A stretch of 64,000 nt of DNA from an uncultured bacterium. GTDB taxonomy: Bacteria > Verrucomicrobiota > Lentisphaeria > Victivallales > UBA1829. Location of the stretch: assembly GCA_902762495.1 (NCBI GenBank), contig CACWOL010000008.1:1-64000 (forward strand), in the 5' to 3' direction. The notes under the pieces were generated by a model, which had not been told where the DNA came from, did no database searches, and worked only from the letters and a program-made list of their open reading frames with translations. Positions 1-8,997 of the stretch are shown one piece after another (positions within the stretch are counted from its first letter, which is position 1; each line of letters opens with the position of its first letter). The translations under genes were made by a program, and so were the position numbers.

Positions 1-1916
1 GTGGCGAGGACGTCCTTCTTGTCGTAGGGGAAGAGCTCGTTGAGCGCCTTGACGCGTTCTTCGGGCGTGCTGCTGAGGATCATCTTGCGGAGCGCGAAGA
101 GCGGCTTCTCGTTGCCGCCGTAGAACATGTGTTCGGTGCGGAAGAGGCCGATGCCCTCGGCTCCGAACGCACGGGCCTTGGCGGCATCTTCGGCAGTGTC
201 GGCATTGGCGCGGACGCCGAGTTTTTTGAACTTGTCGACGAGTTTCATGAACTTCCTGAGCTGTTCGTTCTCGCTGGAGTCGACGGTCTTCAGCGCGCCG
301 GCGTACACATAGCCGCGGGTGCCGTTCAGGCTGAGCTTGTCGCCTTCCTTGAACGTCTGCTTGCCGATCTTGAGGGTCTTCTTGACCTCGTCGACCTGGA
401 TGTCGGCGGCGCCGACGATGCAGCACTTGCCCCAGCCGCGGCAGACGAGCGCCGCGTGGCTGGTCATGCCGCCGCGGGCGGTCAGGATGCCGGTGGCGGC
501 GCGCATGCCGTCGACGTCTTCCGGGTTGGTCTCTTCACGGACCATGATGCAGGCGATTTTCTTCTTGTGGCAGGCCATGGCGTCTTCGGAGTTGAAGACG
601 ATCTGGCCGACCGCGCCGCCGGGACCGGCGGGGAGGCCCTTCACGATGACCTTGGCGGCCTTTTCGGCCTTCTGGTCGAGGATCGGGTGGAGGAGTTCGT
701 CGAGCTGGGACGGAGCGACGCGCATGACGGCGGTCTTCTCGTCGATGAGCTTTTCCTTGAGCATGTCCATCGCCATATTGAGGGCGGCGGTGCCGGTGCG
801 TTTGCCGACGCGGCACTGGAGCATGAAGAGCTGCTTGTCCTGGATGGTGAACTCGATGTCGAGCATGTCGTGGTAGTGGCGTTCGAGCTTGTTGCGGATG
901 CCGACGAGTTCCTTGTAGGTCTTCGGGAGCATCTCTTCCATGGAGGCCAGGTGCTTGTTCTGCTCGTTCTTGGTCTCCTTATTCAGCGGGAACGGGGTGC
1001 GGGTGCCGGCGACGACGTCTTCGCCCTGGGCGTTGATAAGCCATTCGCCGTAGAACTTGTTGTCGCCGGTGGCGGGGTCGCGGGTGAACGCTACGCCGGT
1101 GGCGGAGGTGTCGCCCATGTTGCCGAAGACCATGCTCTGGACGTTGACGGCGGTGCCCCAGTCGTCCGGAATGCCCTCGATGCGGCGGTAGGAGACGGCC
1201 TTCTTGCCGTTCCAGCTCTTGAAGACGGCGCCGATCGCGCCCTGGAGCTGAAGCATGGGATCGTCGGGGAATTCGCGCTTGAGGACTTTCTTGATGCGGA
1301 CCTTGAAGTCCTTGCAGAGTTTCTTCAGGTCGGCGACGGTGAGGTCGGTATCGGTCTTGTAGCCTTTGGCCTTCTTCAGATCGTCGAGCATGGCGTCGAG
1401 CTGCTTGCGGATGGCGCAGCCTTCGGCGGGTTCGATGCCTTCGGCCTTTTCCATGACGACGTCGGAGTACATCATGATGAGGCGGCGGTAGGCGTCGTAG
1501 ACGAAGCGTTCATTGCCGCCCGTGCGCTTCACGAGGCCGGGGATCGTGCTGGTGGCGAGACCGACGTTCAGGACGGTCTCCATCATGCCGGGCATGGACT
1601 TGCGTGCGCCGGAACGGCAGGAGACGAGCAGGGGGTTGTTCTTGTCGCCGTAGGTCATCTTCATGACCTTTTCGACTTTTGCGAGAGCGGTCTTGATCTG
1701 GGCGTCGAGGCCGGCGGGGTTCTTCTGGCCGTTCGCGAAATAATCGACGCAGCATTCGGTGGTGATGGTGAATCCGGCAGGGACCGGGAGGCCGAGCTTG
1801 GCCATTTCGGCGAGATTGGCGCCTTTGCCGCCGAGCAGTTCATTCATGGAAGCGTCGCCGTCGCTCATGCCTTTTCCGAACAGGTAGACGTACTTTTTCG
1901 CGGAAGATTTCTTCAT
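1..1916 (-). CDS. ppdK: Pyruvate, phosphate dikinase (5' part, runs off the window)
   Basis: Interconverts pyruvate + ATP + Pi and PEP + AMP + PPi in the cytoplasm. The frame is open from ATG at 1916 to the window edge, giving about 638 of the roughly 900 residues usual for the family. The N-terminal ATP-grasp region is seen in 'GGKGANLAEMAKLGLPVPAG' and 'SCRSGARKSMPGMMETVLN'. The phosphohistidine domain has the catalytic motif 'GGMTSHAALVCRGWGK', with His near residue 487. The PEP/pyruvate-binding barrel begins ('GIGLFRTEHMF') and is cut by the edge. An AGAAAGGA ribosome site lies just upstream and a good promoter is at 1991-2018, so it is probably transcribed alone or first. Identity is very secure; only the C-terminus is missing, because of the window. 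Confidence 0.97.
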   Translation of the reverse strand, partial: MKKSSAKKYVYLFGKGMSDGDASMNELLGGKGANLAEMAKLGLPVPAGFTITTECCVDYFANGQKNPAGLDAQIKTALAKVEKVMKMTYGDKNNPLLVSCRSGARKSMPGMMETVLNVGLATSTIPGLVKRTGGNERFVYDAYRRLIMMYSDVVMEKAEGIEPAEGCAIRKQLDAMLDDLKKAKGYKTDTDLTVADLKKLCKDFKVRIKKVLKREFPDDPMLQLQGAIGAVFKSWNGKKAVSYRRIEGIPDDWGTAVNVQSMVFGNMGDTSATGVAFTRDPATGDNKFYGEWLINAQGEDVVAGTRTPFPLNKETKNEQNKHLASMEEMLPKTYKELVGIRNKLERHYHDMLDIEFTIQDKQLFMLQCRVGKRTGTAALNMAMDMLKEKLIDEKTAVMRVAPSQLDELLHPILDQKAEKAAKVIVKGLPAGPGGAVGQIVFNSEDAMACHKKKIACIMVREETNPEDVDGMRAATGILTARGGMTSHAALVCRGWGKCCIVGAADIQVDEVKKTLKIGKQTFKEGDKLSLNGTRGYVYAGALKTVDSSENEQLRKFMKLVDKFKKLGVRANADTAEDAAKARAFGAEGIGLFRTEHMFYGGNEKPLFALRKMILSSTPEERVKALNELFPYDKKDVLA

Positions 1917-1990
1917 GCGAAATCCTTTCTGACAGTTGTTTTGCGTTTTTCTAGCGTGTTTTTTATGTCGATTGTGGAGATTAACAATTT

Positions 1991-2018
1991 AATATACAGG
2001 TTTTTCCTAAAAAATCAA
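1991..2018 (-). promoter_or_regulatory. Promoter for ppdK
   Basis: On the minus strand, TTGATT, 16 bp, TATATT, preceded by TG. It lies about 75 bp upstream of the ppdK start in an AT-rich gap. Confidence 0.7.
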
Positions 2019-2105
2019 GCAATTTCTTTATAGAAAGTATAAGAAAGCATCGGAAAAACAGCTTTTTTGCTTTTCCTGAACATTTCTATTACGAATGCGT
2101 TCCGG

Positions 2106-3281
2106 TCACAGGAAGCAGATGCGCGTGATGCACTGGTCGAAGTTTTCCTGTCCGCTGAGGATGTCGATCTCAATGCGGAGGAAGAGGAAGGGGAGGTCGC
2201 GGCGGTCGAGGCGCGGCATGCGGACGGCGTCCTTTTCCGTGGTGAGGATGTACTCGGCTCCGGCGGCTTTGGCGCTGTTCACGAAGTCGATCATCTCCTG
2301 CTGGCTGTAGCGGTGATGGTCGGCGAAATGGCGTTCGAGCACGATCTCGCCGCCGTGCTGCGTCAGGAATGCGTTGAAGCTGGCCGGGTTTGCAATGGCG
2401 GAGAGCGAGGCGATCTTCAGCCCGTTGAGCGTTTCGAGCGGGAATCGTACGCCGCGGTCGAACACGTCCTCCAGGTATTTCGGGCGGTGGCAGCACTCGA
2501 TGATTTCGGCGTGGCGGTTGTGGCGGCGCATGAAGTCCTTCAGGTGGCGCAGGCGCGGCGAGGCGTCGGATTTCGTGAGGAAGATGTAGTCGGCGCGACG
2601 GATGTTCTTGATGGGCTCGCGGAGGAGTCCGCGCGGCAGGACATGATGGTTTCCGAATGGGCAGGTGGAGTCGACGAGCAGGATGTTCAGGTGCGGACGC
2701 AGTCCGAGGTACTGGAACCCGTCGTCGAGGATGAGCGTGTCGGTCTGATATTCCTCGATGGCGTAGAGGCCGGATTTCACGCGGTCCTTATCGACCAGCA
2801 CGACTACGTCCTTCAGGTTGGTCGCGAGCATGTACGGTTCGTCGCCCGCGGAAAGCGAGTTCAGGAGCAGGTCCTTGCCGTTGGAGACGACGCGCGGCGG
2901 GATGACTCTGCGGCGCGAGGAAAACCTGCCGCGGAGTTTTTCCAGGAACGAGCGGTTGTCGCGGCTGCGGTATCCGCGGCTCAGGACGGCCACGCGGCGG
3001 CCTTTCCGGCTCAGCGTCTTGGCGAAGATCTCGACGACCGGGGTCTTGCCCGTGCCGCCGCATGTGAGGTTGCCTATGCTGACGACCAGACAGCCGATGG
3101 AGTGGTTGCGGATCACACGGTTTTCGTAGAGCCACAGGCGGAACTGAACAGCGCGGCGGTAGAACCGTGATGCCATGAACAGGAAACCGTAGGTGATCCG
3201 GTCGAACGAGCTGCGGCGTTTCTCCTGGATGATCTCGATGAAATACTGCTCCAGGTTTTCTCCGATTTCGTGGAACGTCAT
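2106..3281 (-). CDS. lpxK: Tetraacyldisaccharide 4'-kinase LpxK
   Basis: Phosphorylates the 4' position of the lipid A disaccharide precursor at the inner membrane. The 391-residue protein has an N-terminal membrane-associated segment (about residues 25-60), then a P-loop 'SIGNLTCGGTGKTP' (about 67-80), 'VAVLSRGYRSRD' and the family motif 'LILDDGFQYLGL'. The length is slightly above the usual 330-360. Its ATG overlaps the stop of the upstream WecA-CapD fusion by 4 bp (ATGA), so the two are translationally coupled. This links lipid A synthesis to surface polysaccharide initiation. Identity is secure. Confidence 0.95.
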   Translation of the reverse strand: MTFHEIGENLEQYFIEIIQEKRRSSFDRITYGFLFMASRFYRRAVQFRLWLYENRVIRNHSIGCLVVSIGNLTCGGTGKTPVVEIFAKTLSRKGRRVAVLSRGYRSRDNRSFLEKLRGRFSSRRRVIPPRVVSNGKDLLLNSLSAGDEPYMLATNLKDVVVLVDKDRVKSGLYAIEEYQTDTLILDDGFQYLGLRPHLNILLVDSTCPFGNHHVLPRGLLREPIKNIRRADYIFLTKSDASPRLRHLKDFMRRHNRHAEIIECCHRPKYLEDVFDRGVRFPLETLNGLKIASLSAIANPASFNAFLTQHGGEIVLERHFADHHRYSQQEMIDFVNSAKAAGAEYILTTEKDAVRMPRLDRRDLPFLFLRIEIDILSGQENFDQCITRICFL

Positions 3282-5356
3282 AATCCGAGCCCGGGATCGT
3301 CCTGTTCGTCAGGATCTTCCTCGACAATGGGATTGATCGCCTTGCTCTGGAGCATCTTGAAGAAATCCATGTCGGCGCGGTATTCCTGCGACAGGAACAT
3401 CGTCACCCGGATATTGTGAGTTCGGGCGAACATACTGATCTTGTCGATGGATTCATCGGAAATGTTGACCGTGGTGAGCACGATGGTGTCGAATGGTTTC
3501 TTCTTGTACAGCGCCTCCAGATCGTTGCTTGTGCCGAGCACGCGGAATCCGTAGACGTTCAGCTTTTGAAGAGACATGTCTTCATCGATGATGCCCAGAA
3601 TGTGGAACGGGCAACTGAGGTGACGGCTGCTGTACAGGTTGGAGATGTACATCCGGCAGCCCAGGCCGCCGCCGTGGATGATTGTGTTGTGCTGGTTGGC
3701 CTCCGGGGAATTCTTCAGATAGTAGGAGCGGATGGCGAAGGATTCGAAGAAGTGAAGCAGGAAGCGTTCGGCGATGATTGAGCCGCAGGTGAAGAACGTA
3801 TAAAGCAGGAAGATGATCGTGTCCATGCGCTTCGAGACGCCGACGAGGATCCAGTCCCTCCAGACGAAAATGTTCAGGAGGATGAAGGAGATGCATGCCG
3901 CCAGGAACAGGAGCTTCAGCAGATAGTAGTAGCGTTCGATGCCGGCGCGGAGCCAGTAGGTGCGGTAGACGCCTGAAAAGACCAGGACCAGGAAGTATGG
4001 AATAATCAGGATCAGGAAAAGATTGATGTTGTATGCGGCGCGGATCGGACTCTGCAAAAGCGCATAGACAAGGAAGAACGATGTCGCCGCTATGAGGAAG
4101 TCGATCAGCGGATGGGCCGCGGTGAGGATGAAGGATTTCCGGGGGATGCGGACGCCCTGCGCCACGACGCTCATGGAGGCCAGGAGTTCGATGTTCGCGA
4201 GGCGGAGCGTGAAGAACACGCCGATGATGACCAGCAGGAACGCGAGCGCCGGCATGCTCTGCCCGATGAACGTCAGCGCGATGGCTCCGAGCGAGAAGAC
4301 GACGGAGATCGCGTACATCAGCAGGACGGCCCGGCTGGTCTTGTTGTGGGATTCGCGCAGGAGCCTGTGGTGCAAATGGTCCTGGTCGGCGTCCATCACG
4401 CCGCTTTCGTTGTTGATTACGGATTTGAGCTCGATCCGGCCGGTGGCGTCGATGCCGTGTTCCAGCTCGGTCACGGCTTCGGCGTCGTCGAGGTTTTCCT
4501 TCAGCATGTGAACGCCGAACCGTCTCACGCTGCGGCGCCAGATCGCCAGGATCACGTCGAAGATCGGCACGCCGATGGCGACCAGCGGCACCAGCAGGGC
4601 TGCGACCGTGACGGCGGGCCGCGAGCACTGGTCCATGCTCGTCATGGCGAAGAAGAGGCCGAGGAACATGCTGCCCGTATCGCCCATGAAGATGCGCGCC
4701 GGGGAGAAGTTGAAAATCAGGAATCCGAGGCAGGCTCCGCAGAACGTGAAGAGCAGGATCACCATCGGCAGGTTCCCGCCGCTGATCAGGATCCATGCGG
4801 CGATGCAGAGGGAGGAAATGGACGCCAGTCCGGCGGCGAGTCCGTCCAGACCGTCGATCAGGTTGAACGCGTTCACGATGCCGATCGTCCAGCAGACCGT
4901 TACGGTCAGCGCGAGATATCCGGGGAGCGTGTAGTCGAAGATCGTGCGGATGCCGCCGCCGAGGAAATACAGCGTGACGCCCGCCGCGATATGGAGCAGG
5001 AGCTTGATTATGCTCGGCATGTCGAATCGGTCGTCGTACAGTCCGGTGAAGAAAAGGATGACGGATGCGCCGCCCAGGGCGATCAGGAACTGGCCGACAT
5101 TCTGTTCCGCAAGTTTCGTGAAGTCTCCGCCGCAGAGCTTTGCGGCATACAGTATGATAGAGAACCAGAACGCGAGTATGAATCCGATGCCTCCTGCGCG
5201 CGGAACAGGTTTCTTATGAATATGTCTGCCTTTCGGCATGTCCATGTAGCCCAGATGAGGCAGGACCGTGATGCAGACGCGTGTCAGGATCAGGGAGACG
5301 GCGAACGCCGCCAGCGGATAAATGATATTGGCTAACAAATGTTTCAGTGTTTCCAT
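3278..5356 (-). CDS. WecA/MraY-type phosphoglycosyltransferase fused to a CapD-like N-terminal half
   Basis: Residues 1 to about 375 are a polytopic polyprenyl-phosphate HexNAc-1-P transferase. They carry 'GLYDDRFD', 'FNLIDGLDGLAAG', 'FSPARIFMGDTGSMFLG' and the WecA-type 'DADQDHLHHRLL'. After 'ASMSVVAQGVRIPRKS' there is a second membrane block of about four helices (about 395-545). It is followed by a Rossmann-like segment ('HNTIIHGGGLGCRMYISNLY', 'FHILGIIDED', 'VLGTSNDLEAL') and the protein ends with 'EEDPDEQDDPGLGL'. This second part resembles the membrane and CoA/NAD-binding half of CapD/PglF/FlaA1 sugar-nucleotide dehydratases, but the catalytic SDR domain is absent. Likely role: start of O-antigen or another surface glycan. 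It is first in an operon with lpxK. The transferase identity is secure; the function of the C-terminal half is unknown. Confidence 0.88.
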   Translation of the reverse strand: METLKHLLANIIYPLAAFAVSLILTRVCITVLPHLGYMDMPKGRHIHKKPVPRAGGIGFILAFWFSIILYAAKLCGGDFTKLAEQNVGQFLIALGGASVILFFTGLYDDRFDMPSIIKLLLHIAAGVTLYFLGGGIRTIFDYTLPGYLALTVTVCWTIGIVNAFNLIDGLDGLAAGLASISSLCIAAWILISGGNLPMVILLFTFCGACLGFLIFNFSPARIFMGDTGSMFLGLFFAMTSMDQCSRPAVTVAALLVPLVAIGVPIFDVILAIWRRSVRRFGVHMLKENLDDAEAVTELEHGIDATGRIELKSVINNESGVMDADQDHLHHRLLRESHNKTSRAVLLMYAISVVFSLGAIALTFIGQSMPALAFLLVIIGVFFTLRLANIELLASMSVVAQGVRIPRKSFILTAAHPLIDFLIAATSFFLVYALLQSPIRAAYNINLFLILIIPYFLVLVFSGVYRTYWLRAGIERYYYLLKLLFLAACISFILLNIFVWRDWILVGVSKRMDTIIFLLYTFFTCGSIIAERFLLHFFESFAIRSYYLKNSPEANQHNTIIHGGGLGCRMYISNLYSSRHLSCPFHILGIIDEDMSLQKLNVYGFRVLGTSNDLEALYKKKPFDTIVLTTVNISDESIDKISMFARTHNIRVTMFLSQEYRADMDFFKMLQSKAINPIVEEDPDEQDDPGLGL

Positions 5357-5513
5357 AACACGGACATTTCCTTTGCTGCATGTTTTGAGACCGTCGCGAT
5401 GTTCACGAACGCCCGTTTGTACCGTGTTTCATTCGTGACCGGCGGACGAAAGCATTCCTCCGATTCCGTACAGGATATGAACTGTGCCGGGCGGAAGGAC
5501 CATAATCAAAAAT

Positions 5514-5542
5514 AATATAATACTTCTTTCTTGCTTTTTCAA
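5514..5542 (-). promoter_or_regulatory. Promoter for the WecA-fusion/lpxK operon
   Basis: Minus strand TTGAAA, 17 bp, TATATT, about 155 bp upstream of the fusion gene. It lies back to back with the plus-strand promoter at 5551-5579. Confidence 0.6.
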
Positions 5543-5550
5543 GGCAATAC

Positions 5551-5579
5551 TTGATTTTTGACATAAAGAGTGGTATATT
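5551..5579 (+). promoter_or_regulatory. Promoter for the Na/Pi cotransporter operon
   Basis: TTGATT, 17 bp, TATATT, with the -10 box 32 bp before the start codon. A TTGACA also occurs inside the spacer, but at only 10 bp from the -10 box. Confidence 0.65.
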
Positions 5580-5611
5580 ATTGTGAATTTTAATCCAGCT
5601 GAAGGTCCTTT

Positions 5612-8197
5612 ATGAGATTTGTTTCCAACCTCGCCGCTTGTCTGCTGTCGTTCCTTCTGATTGCGGTTTTCGCCGCATGCGACGGTTCCTCCGAACGTTC
5701 TCAAAAAATCGGCCGTCTCGACGTCGTGTTCGGCGCCGAACAGTGCACGGTTCCCGGAGCGGAATTCGAACGCGACGTGCGCGTGGAAGTGCGCGGCGTG
5801 GCGGACGACGATTCCTCCGGTTCCGGCAAACAGCGCCTTCTCGCCGGGGAGCCGGTGAAATTCGAGGCCGCCGAGGGGTCGGATCTGGAGATCACGCAGC
5901 TGTCGGAAGAGACCGACGTCGTCGGCGTAGTCCGCGCGAAAGTCAAGGCTGGTCACAAGGTCGGCGACAACTACATTAAAATCATTCCGCTGAACGATCC
6001 CGATAAGTTCGTCCTCGTCCGCATGACCGTGGGCGCGAAGATCGAAAACGCCGAACGGCAGGGCATGACGAACGCGGTCCTGGTCGATCCGCTGGTCATC
6101 AAGGTCGTCGACGCGGACGGCAATCCCGTCGAGAACGCCCCGGTCTATTTCAGCGTCAAATCCGCCCCGCGCAGCAAATCCCAGCCGAAGGTCCTCACGC
6201 CGGAAGTCCGGACCGACAAGAACGGTCTGGCGCAGTCTTTCGTCCGCCTCGGCGGGGAGACAGGCGAATACCATTTCTCGATCGAAGTCGCCGACCCGGC
6301 GCATAATATTTATATCCGGGCGCTGGACGCCCGTTTGCTCGGCATCGACATGTTCTCCGTCTGCATGAGCATGATCGGCGGCATCGCGTTCCTGATCTTC
6401 GGCATGCTGCGCCTGAGCCGCGGCCTCCAGAACATCGCGGGCGAGAAGATGCAGCAGGTGCTCCAGTTCTTCTCGAAAAACTCCATCCTGGGCGTGATCG
6501 CGGGCGCGTTCGTCACAGCAGTCATTCAGTCCAGCGCCGCCACGACCATCATGGTCCTCGGCTTCATCAACGCCGGTCTGCTGAACCTGGTGCAAGCCAT
6601 CGGCATCATCTTCGGCGCGAACATCGGTACGACCATGACGGCCCAGCTGATCTCGTTCAACCTCAGCGGCCTGGCGCTGCCTGCCGTGGCGCTCGGTTTC
6701 GTCCTGATGACATTCACCAAAAAACGCAACCTGCAGGGCTGGGGCAACGCCATCTTCGGGTTCGGCATGCTCTTCTTCGGCATGAGCATGATGAGCACGC
6801 AGATGAGCATCCTCGGCACGTTCCCGTCGTTCCTCGAACTCTTCTCCCTGATCGACTGCGCGCCGAAGACGCCCGACGGGTTCATGCCGCTCCTGCCGAT
6901 CCTCGGCGCGATCGGGATCGGCATGGTCGCGGTCTTCCTCGTCAGCGCCAGTGCGGCGGTCATCGGCATCATTCTGGCCTTGTCCGCAGCCGGCGGACTC
7001 GTCAATTTCTACACCGCCGTCCCGCTCCTGATCGGCACGAACATCGGCACCACGATCAACGCCTGCCTGGCTTCGATCACCGCCAACCGCGTGGCAAAAC
7101 AGGCCGCTCTCGCGCACTTCCTCTTCAACTTCTTCGGCGCGGTCCTGATGGTCGTGCTGCTCTATATCCCCGTCGGCGCGCAGAAAACGCCGTTCTTCCT
7201 CTACATCGTGAACGCCATCACGCCGGGCGACGCGTTCGCCGCCGTGCCGCAGAACCTGGAACGCCACATCGCCATGGCGCACACGATCTTCAACGTCCTC
7301 ACGGTCCTCGCCATCATGCCCATGCTGAAGCCGTTTGCGCACCTCTGCGAAACGATCATCCCCGGCGACAAGACCAAGCCGGTCAGCACGCGCACGCTGG
7401 AACCGTTGCTCCTCCGCACGCCCGCCATGGCTATCGAACAGTCCATCATCGAGATCCGCAGGATGGTCGAGCTCTCCTGGAGCATGATCGACCGCGCGGT
7501 CAACCATCATTTCCGCGCCGCGCACGTCGACGAAAAGGAATTCGAACAGCTGGAGGCCGACGAACAGCAGGTCGACAAGATGCAGTCCGACATCACGAGC
7601 TACCTCGTCCAGATCACGCGCCAGCACCTGTCCAATCCGCAGTCCAACCTGATCCCGCTGCTCATGCACTGCACCAACGACGCAGAACGCATCGCCGACC
7701 ATACTGCGAACATCATGCGCCTTACGAAACGCCTCTCCAAGGTCGACACCAAGCTCTCCGACGTCGCGCAGGACAACATCAACTCCCTGTGGGAACTCCT
7801 TTCCTCGCAGGCGGAGAACGTCAAGCTCGCGCTTTCGCACAAGAAAGAAGAAAACGAGGCGGGCATCCGGTCCGCACTGGAGGGCGAAAAGAAGCTGAAC
7901 AAGCTCGCGCACAAGTACGAAAAGAACATCAAGGCCATGATGGCCGAGCAGGCCCGCGAACAGCAGCAGGAAGCCGCGCACGTCGCCAGCGACGCCGAGG
8001 CCAACGAACGCGAGATCAACGAGCTCGCCAAGCAGTACGAGCAGGTCCACGTGGAACGCCGCAACAAAGGCCAGTGCGCCGTCGACGCCAGCGTGATCTT
8101 CATCGAAATGCTCTGGGAACTCGAGCGCATCGGCGACCACCTGGTGAACATCGCCCAGCGCGCCCCCGAAATGCAGAAATTCTATATCAATATCTGA
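5612..8197 (+). CDS. Na/Pi cotransporter family protein with N-terminal lipobox and Ig-like domain and C-terminal PhoU-like domain
   Basis: Predicted sodium-dependent phosphate uptake protein of 861 residues. Residues 1-25 form a lipoprotein-type signal ending 'VFAAC'. Residues about 30-235 look like a bacterial Ig-like (Big_1) domain ('DADGNPVENAPVYFSVKS', 'TDKNGLAQSFVRLGG'). The NptA/PNaS core (about 245-600) has the two signature repeats 'QSSAATTIMVLGFINAGL'/'GANIGTTMTAQL' and 'GTNIGTTINACLA'. The C-terminus (about 600-861) is a helical PhoU-like region ending 'WELERIGDHLVNIAQRA'. An exported Ig domain ahead of this transporter is unusual. The DUF2062 gene follows 22 bp later, probably in the same operon. 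Start chosen from the signal peptide and GAAGG upstream. Confidence 0.9.
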   Translation: MRFVSNLAACLLSFLLIAVFAACDGSSERSQKIGRLDVVFGAEQCTVPGAEFERDVRVEVRGVADDDSSGSGKQRLLAGEPVKFEAAEGSDLEITQLSEETDVVGVVRAKVKAGHKVGDNYIKIIPLNDPDKFVLVRMTVGAKIENAERQGMTNAVLVDPLVIKVVDADGNPVENAPVYFSVKSAPRSKSQPKVLTPEVRTDKNGLAQSFVRLGGETGEYHFSIEVADPAHNIYIRALDARLLGIDMFSVCMSMIGGIAFLIFGMLRLSRGLQNIAGEKMQQVLQFFSKNSILGVIAGAFVTAVIQSSAATTIMVLGFINAGLLNLVQAIGIIFGANIGTTMTAQLISFNLSGLALPAVALGFVLMTFTKKRNLQGWGNAIFGFGMLFFGMSMMSTQMSILGTFPSFLELFSLIDCAPKTPDGFMPLLPILGAIGIGMVAVFLVSASAAVIGIILALSAAGGLVNFYTAVPLLIGTNIGTTINACLASITANRVAKQAALAHFLFNFFGAVLMVVLLYIPVGAQKTPFFLYIVNAITPGDAFAAVPQNLERHIAMAHTIFNVLTVLAIMPMLKPFAHLCETIIPGDKTKPVSTRTLEPLLLRTPAMAIEQSIIEIRRMVELSWSMIDRAVNHHFRAAHVDEKEFEQLEADEQQVDKMQSDITSYLVQITRQHLSNPQSNLIPLLMHCTNDAERIADHTANIMRLTKRLSKVDTKLSDVAQDNINSLWELLSSQAENVKLALSHKKEENEAGIRSALEGEKKLNKLAHKYEKNIKAMMAEQAREQQQEAAHVASDAEANEREINELAKQYEQVHVERRNKGQCAVDASVIFIEMLWELERIGDHLVNIAQRAPEMQKFYINI

Positions 8198-8219
8198 TCA
8201 GGAGAAGGATGGTTTCGGG

Positions 8220-8795
8220 ATGAGCGCCGGTCAGTGGTTCAAAAAGAAGTGGAGGAAATTCTACCTGAAAATCGTCCGCGAAAAGGCTTCGCCCGAGTAT
8301 ATCGCGCGCGGTTGGAGCATCGGCATGTTCTTCGGATGCCTCATCCCCATCGGCGGCCAGCTCATCTGTTCCATTCCGGCGGCGTTCCTGCTGAAGGGCA
8401 GCAAGATCGGCGCGGTCCTCGGCACGTTCATCACGAACCAGATCACGGTGTTCTTCATCTACCCCGTGCAGTGCTATGCAGGCGCGAAGCTGATCGGCCT
8501 TGATCTCTCCTACGAGGACATCAAGGAAAAACTCAAGGAAATTATCGATGCGTCGGACTTTACCGAGTTTGTCGATGCCACGAAAAGCCTTGCCGGCGAC
8601 CTGACGGTCGCATTCTTCGTCGGCGGCGCGATCATGGCCATTGTTCTCACTCCGATCACCTACATCGCGGTCAAGAAAATGGTCATCGGCTATCGTATCC
8701 AGCTCGAAAAACGCCGCCGCAAACGCCTCGCCATGCTCCGGACGCGCGTTCAGGCGAAGCATCAACACGATGCGGAAACGAACAGTCCGGCGTGA
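8220..8795 (+). CDS. DUF2062 family membrane protein
   Basis: A 191-residue protein of unknown biochemical function. It has the DUF2062 pattern of a basic amphipathic N-terminus, then 'SPEYIARGWSIGMFFGCLIP' and the glycine-rich hydrophobic stretch 'GSKIGAVLGTFITNQITVFF', followed by two more membrane segments (about 125-160) and a very basic tail ('EKRRRKRLAMLRTR'). AGGAGAAGGA precedes the ATG. It lies 22 bp after the Na/Pi cotransporter gene and is likely co-transcribed with it. No catalytic residues are recognisable. Confidence 0.85.
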   Translation: MSAGQWFKKKWRKFYLKIVREKASPEYIARGWSIGMFFGCLIPIGGQLICSIPAAFLLKGSKIGAVLGTFITNQITVFFIYPVQCYAGAKLIGLDLSYEDIKEKLKEIIDASDFTEFVDATKSLAGDLTVAFFVGGAIMAIVLTPITYIAVKKMVIGYRIQLEKRRRKRLAMLRTRVQAKHQHDAETNSPA

Positions 8796-8831
8796 AAAAC
8801 CGGAAAAATCGGAAAAAAACGCGTTTCCCGC

Positions 8832-8859
8832 TTGAAAATAACGTTCGGCATGCTATTTT
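8832..8859 (+). promoter_or_regulatory. Promoter for tRNA-Glu
   Basis: TTGAAA, 16 bp, TATTTT with an extended TGC immediately before the -10 box. It lies about 28 bp upstream of the mature tRNA 5' end. Confidence 0.7.
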
Positions 8860-8886
8860 AAATACATACTTTTTTTCCAAGCGTGC

Positions 8887-8962
8887 GTCCCTATCGTCTA
8901 GAGGCCTAGGACACCAGGTTTTCATCCTGGTAACACGGGTTCGAATCCCGTTGGGGATGCCA
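8887..8962 (+). tRNA. tRNA-Glu(UUC)
   Basis: A 76-nt cloverleaf. The acceptor stem GTCCCTA pairs with TGGGGAT (two wobble pairs), the anticodon stem is CCAGG/CCTGG, and the anticodon TTC is at 8921-8923. The T arm is CGGG-TTCGAAT-CCCG and the CCA end is encoded. 'CGTCTAGAGGCCTAGGAC' is typical of the tRNA-Glu D arm. Confidence 0.96.
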
Positions 8963-8997
8963 TTTTTGTATCCGGATGATTTGTTCTGGAGAGTGCC

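Noticed and set aside
129-2033. 634-codon plus-strand open frame at the left end
   Set aside because: Opposite ppdK, which shows all family motifs on the minus strand.
5429-8140. 903-codon minus-strand open frame opposite the Na/Pi cotransporter
   Set aside because: Antisense shadow; it would also cross the divergent promoter region at 5514-5579.
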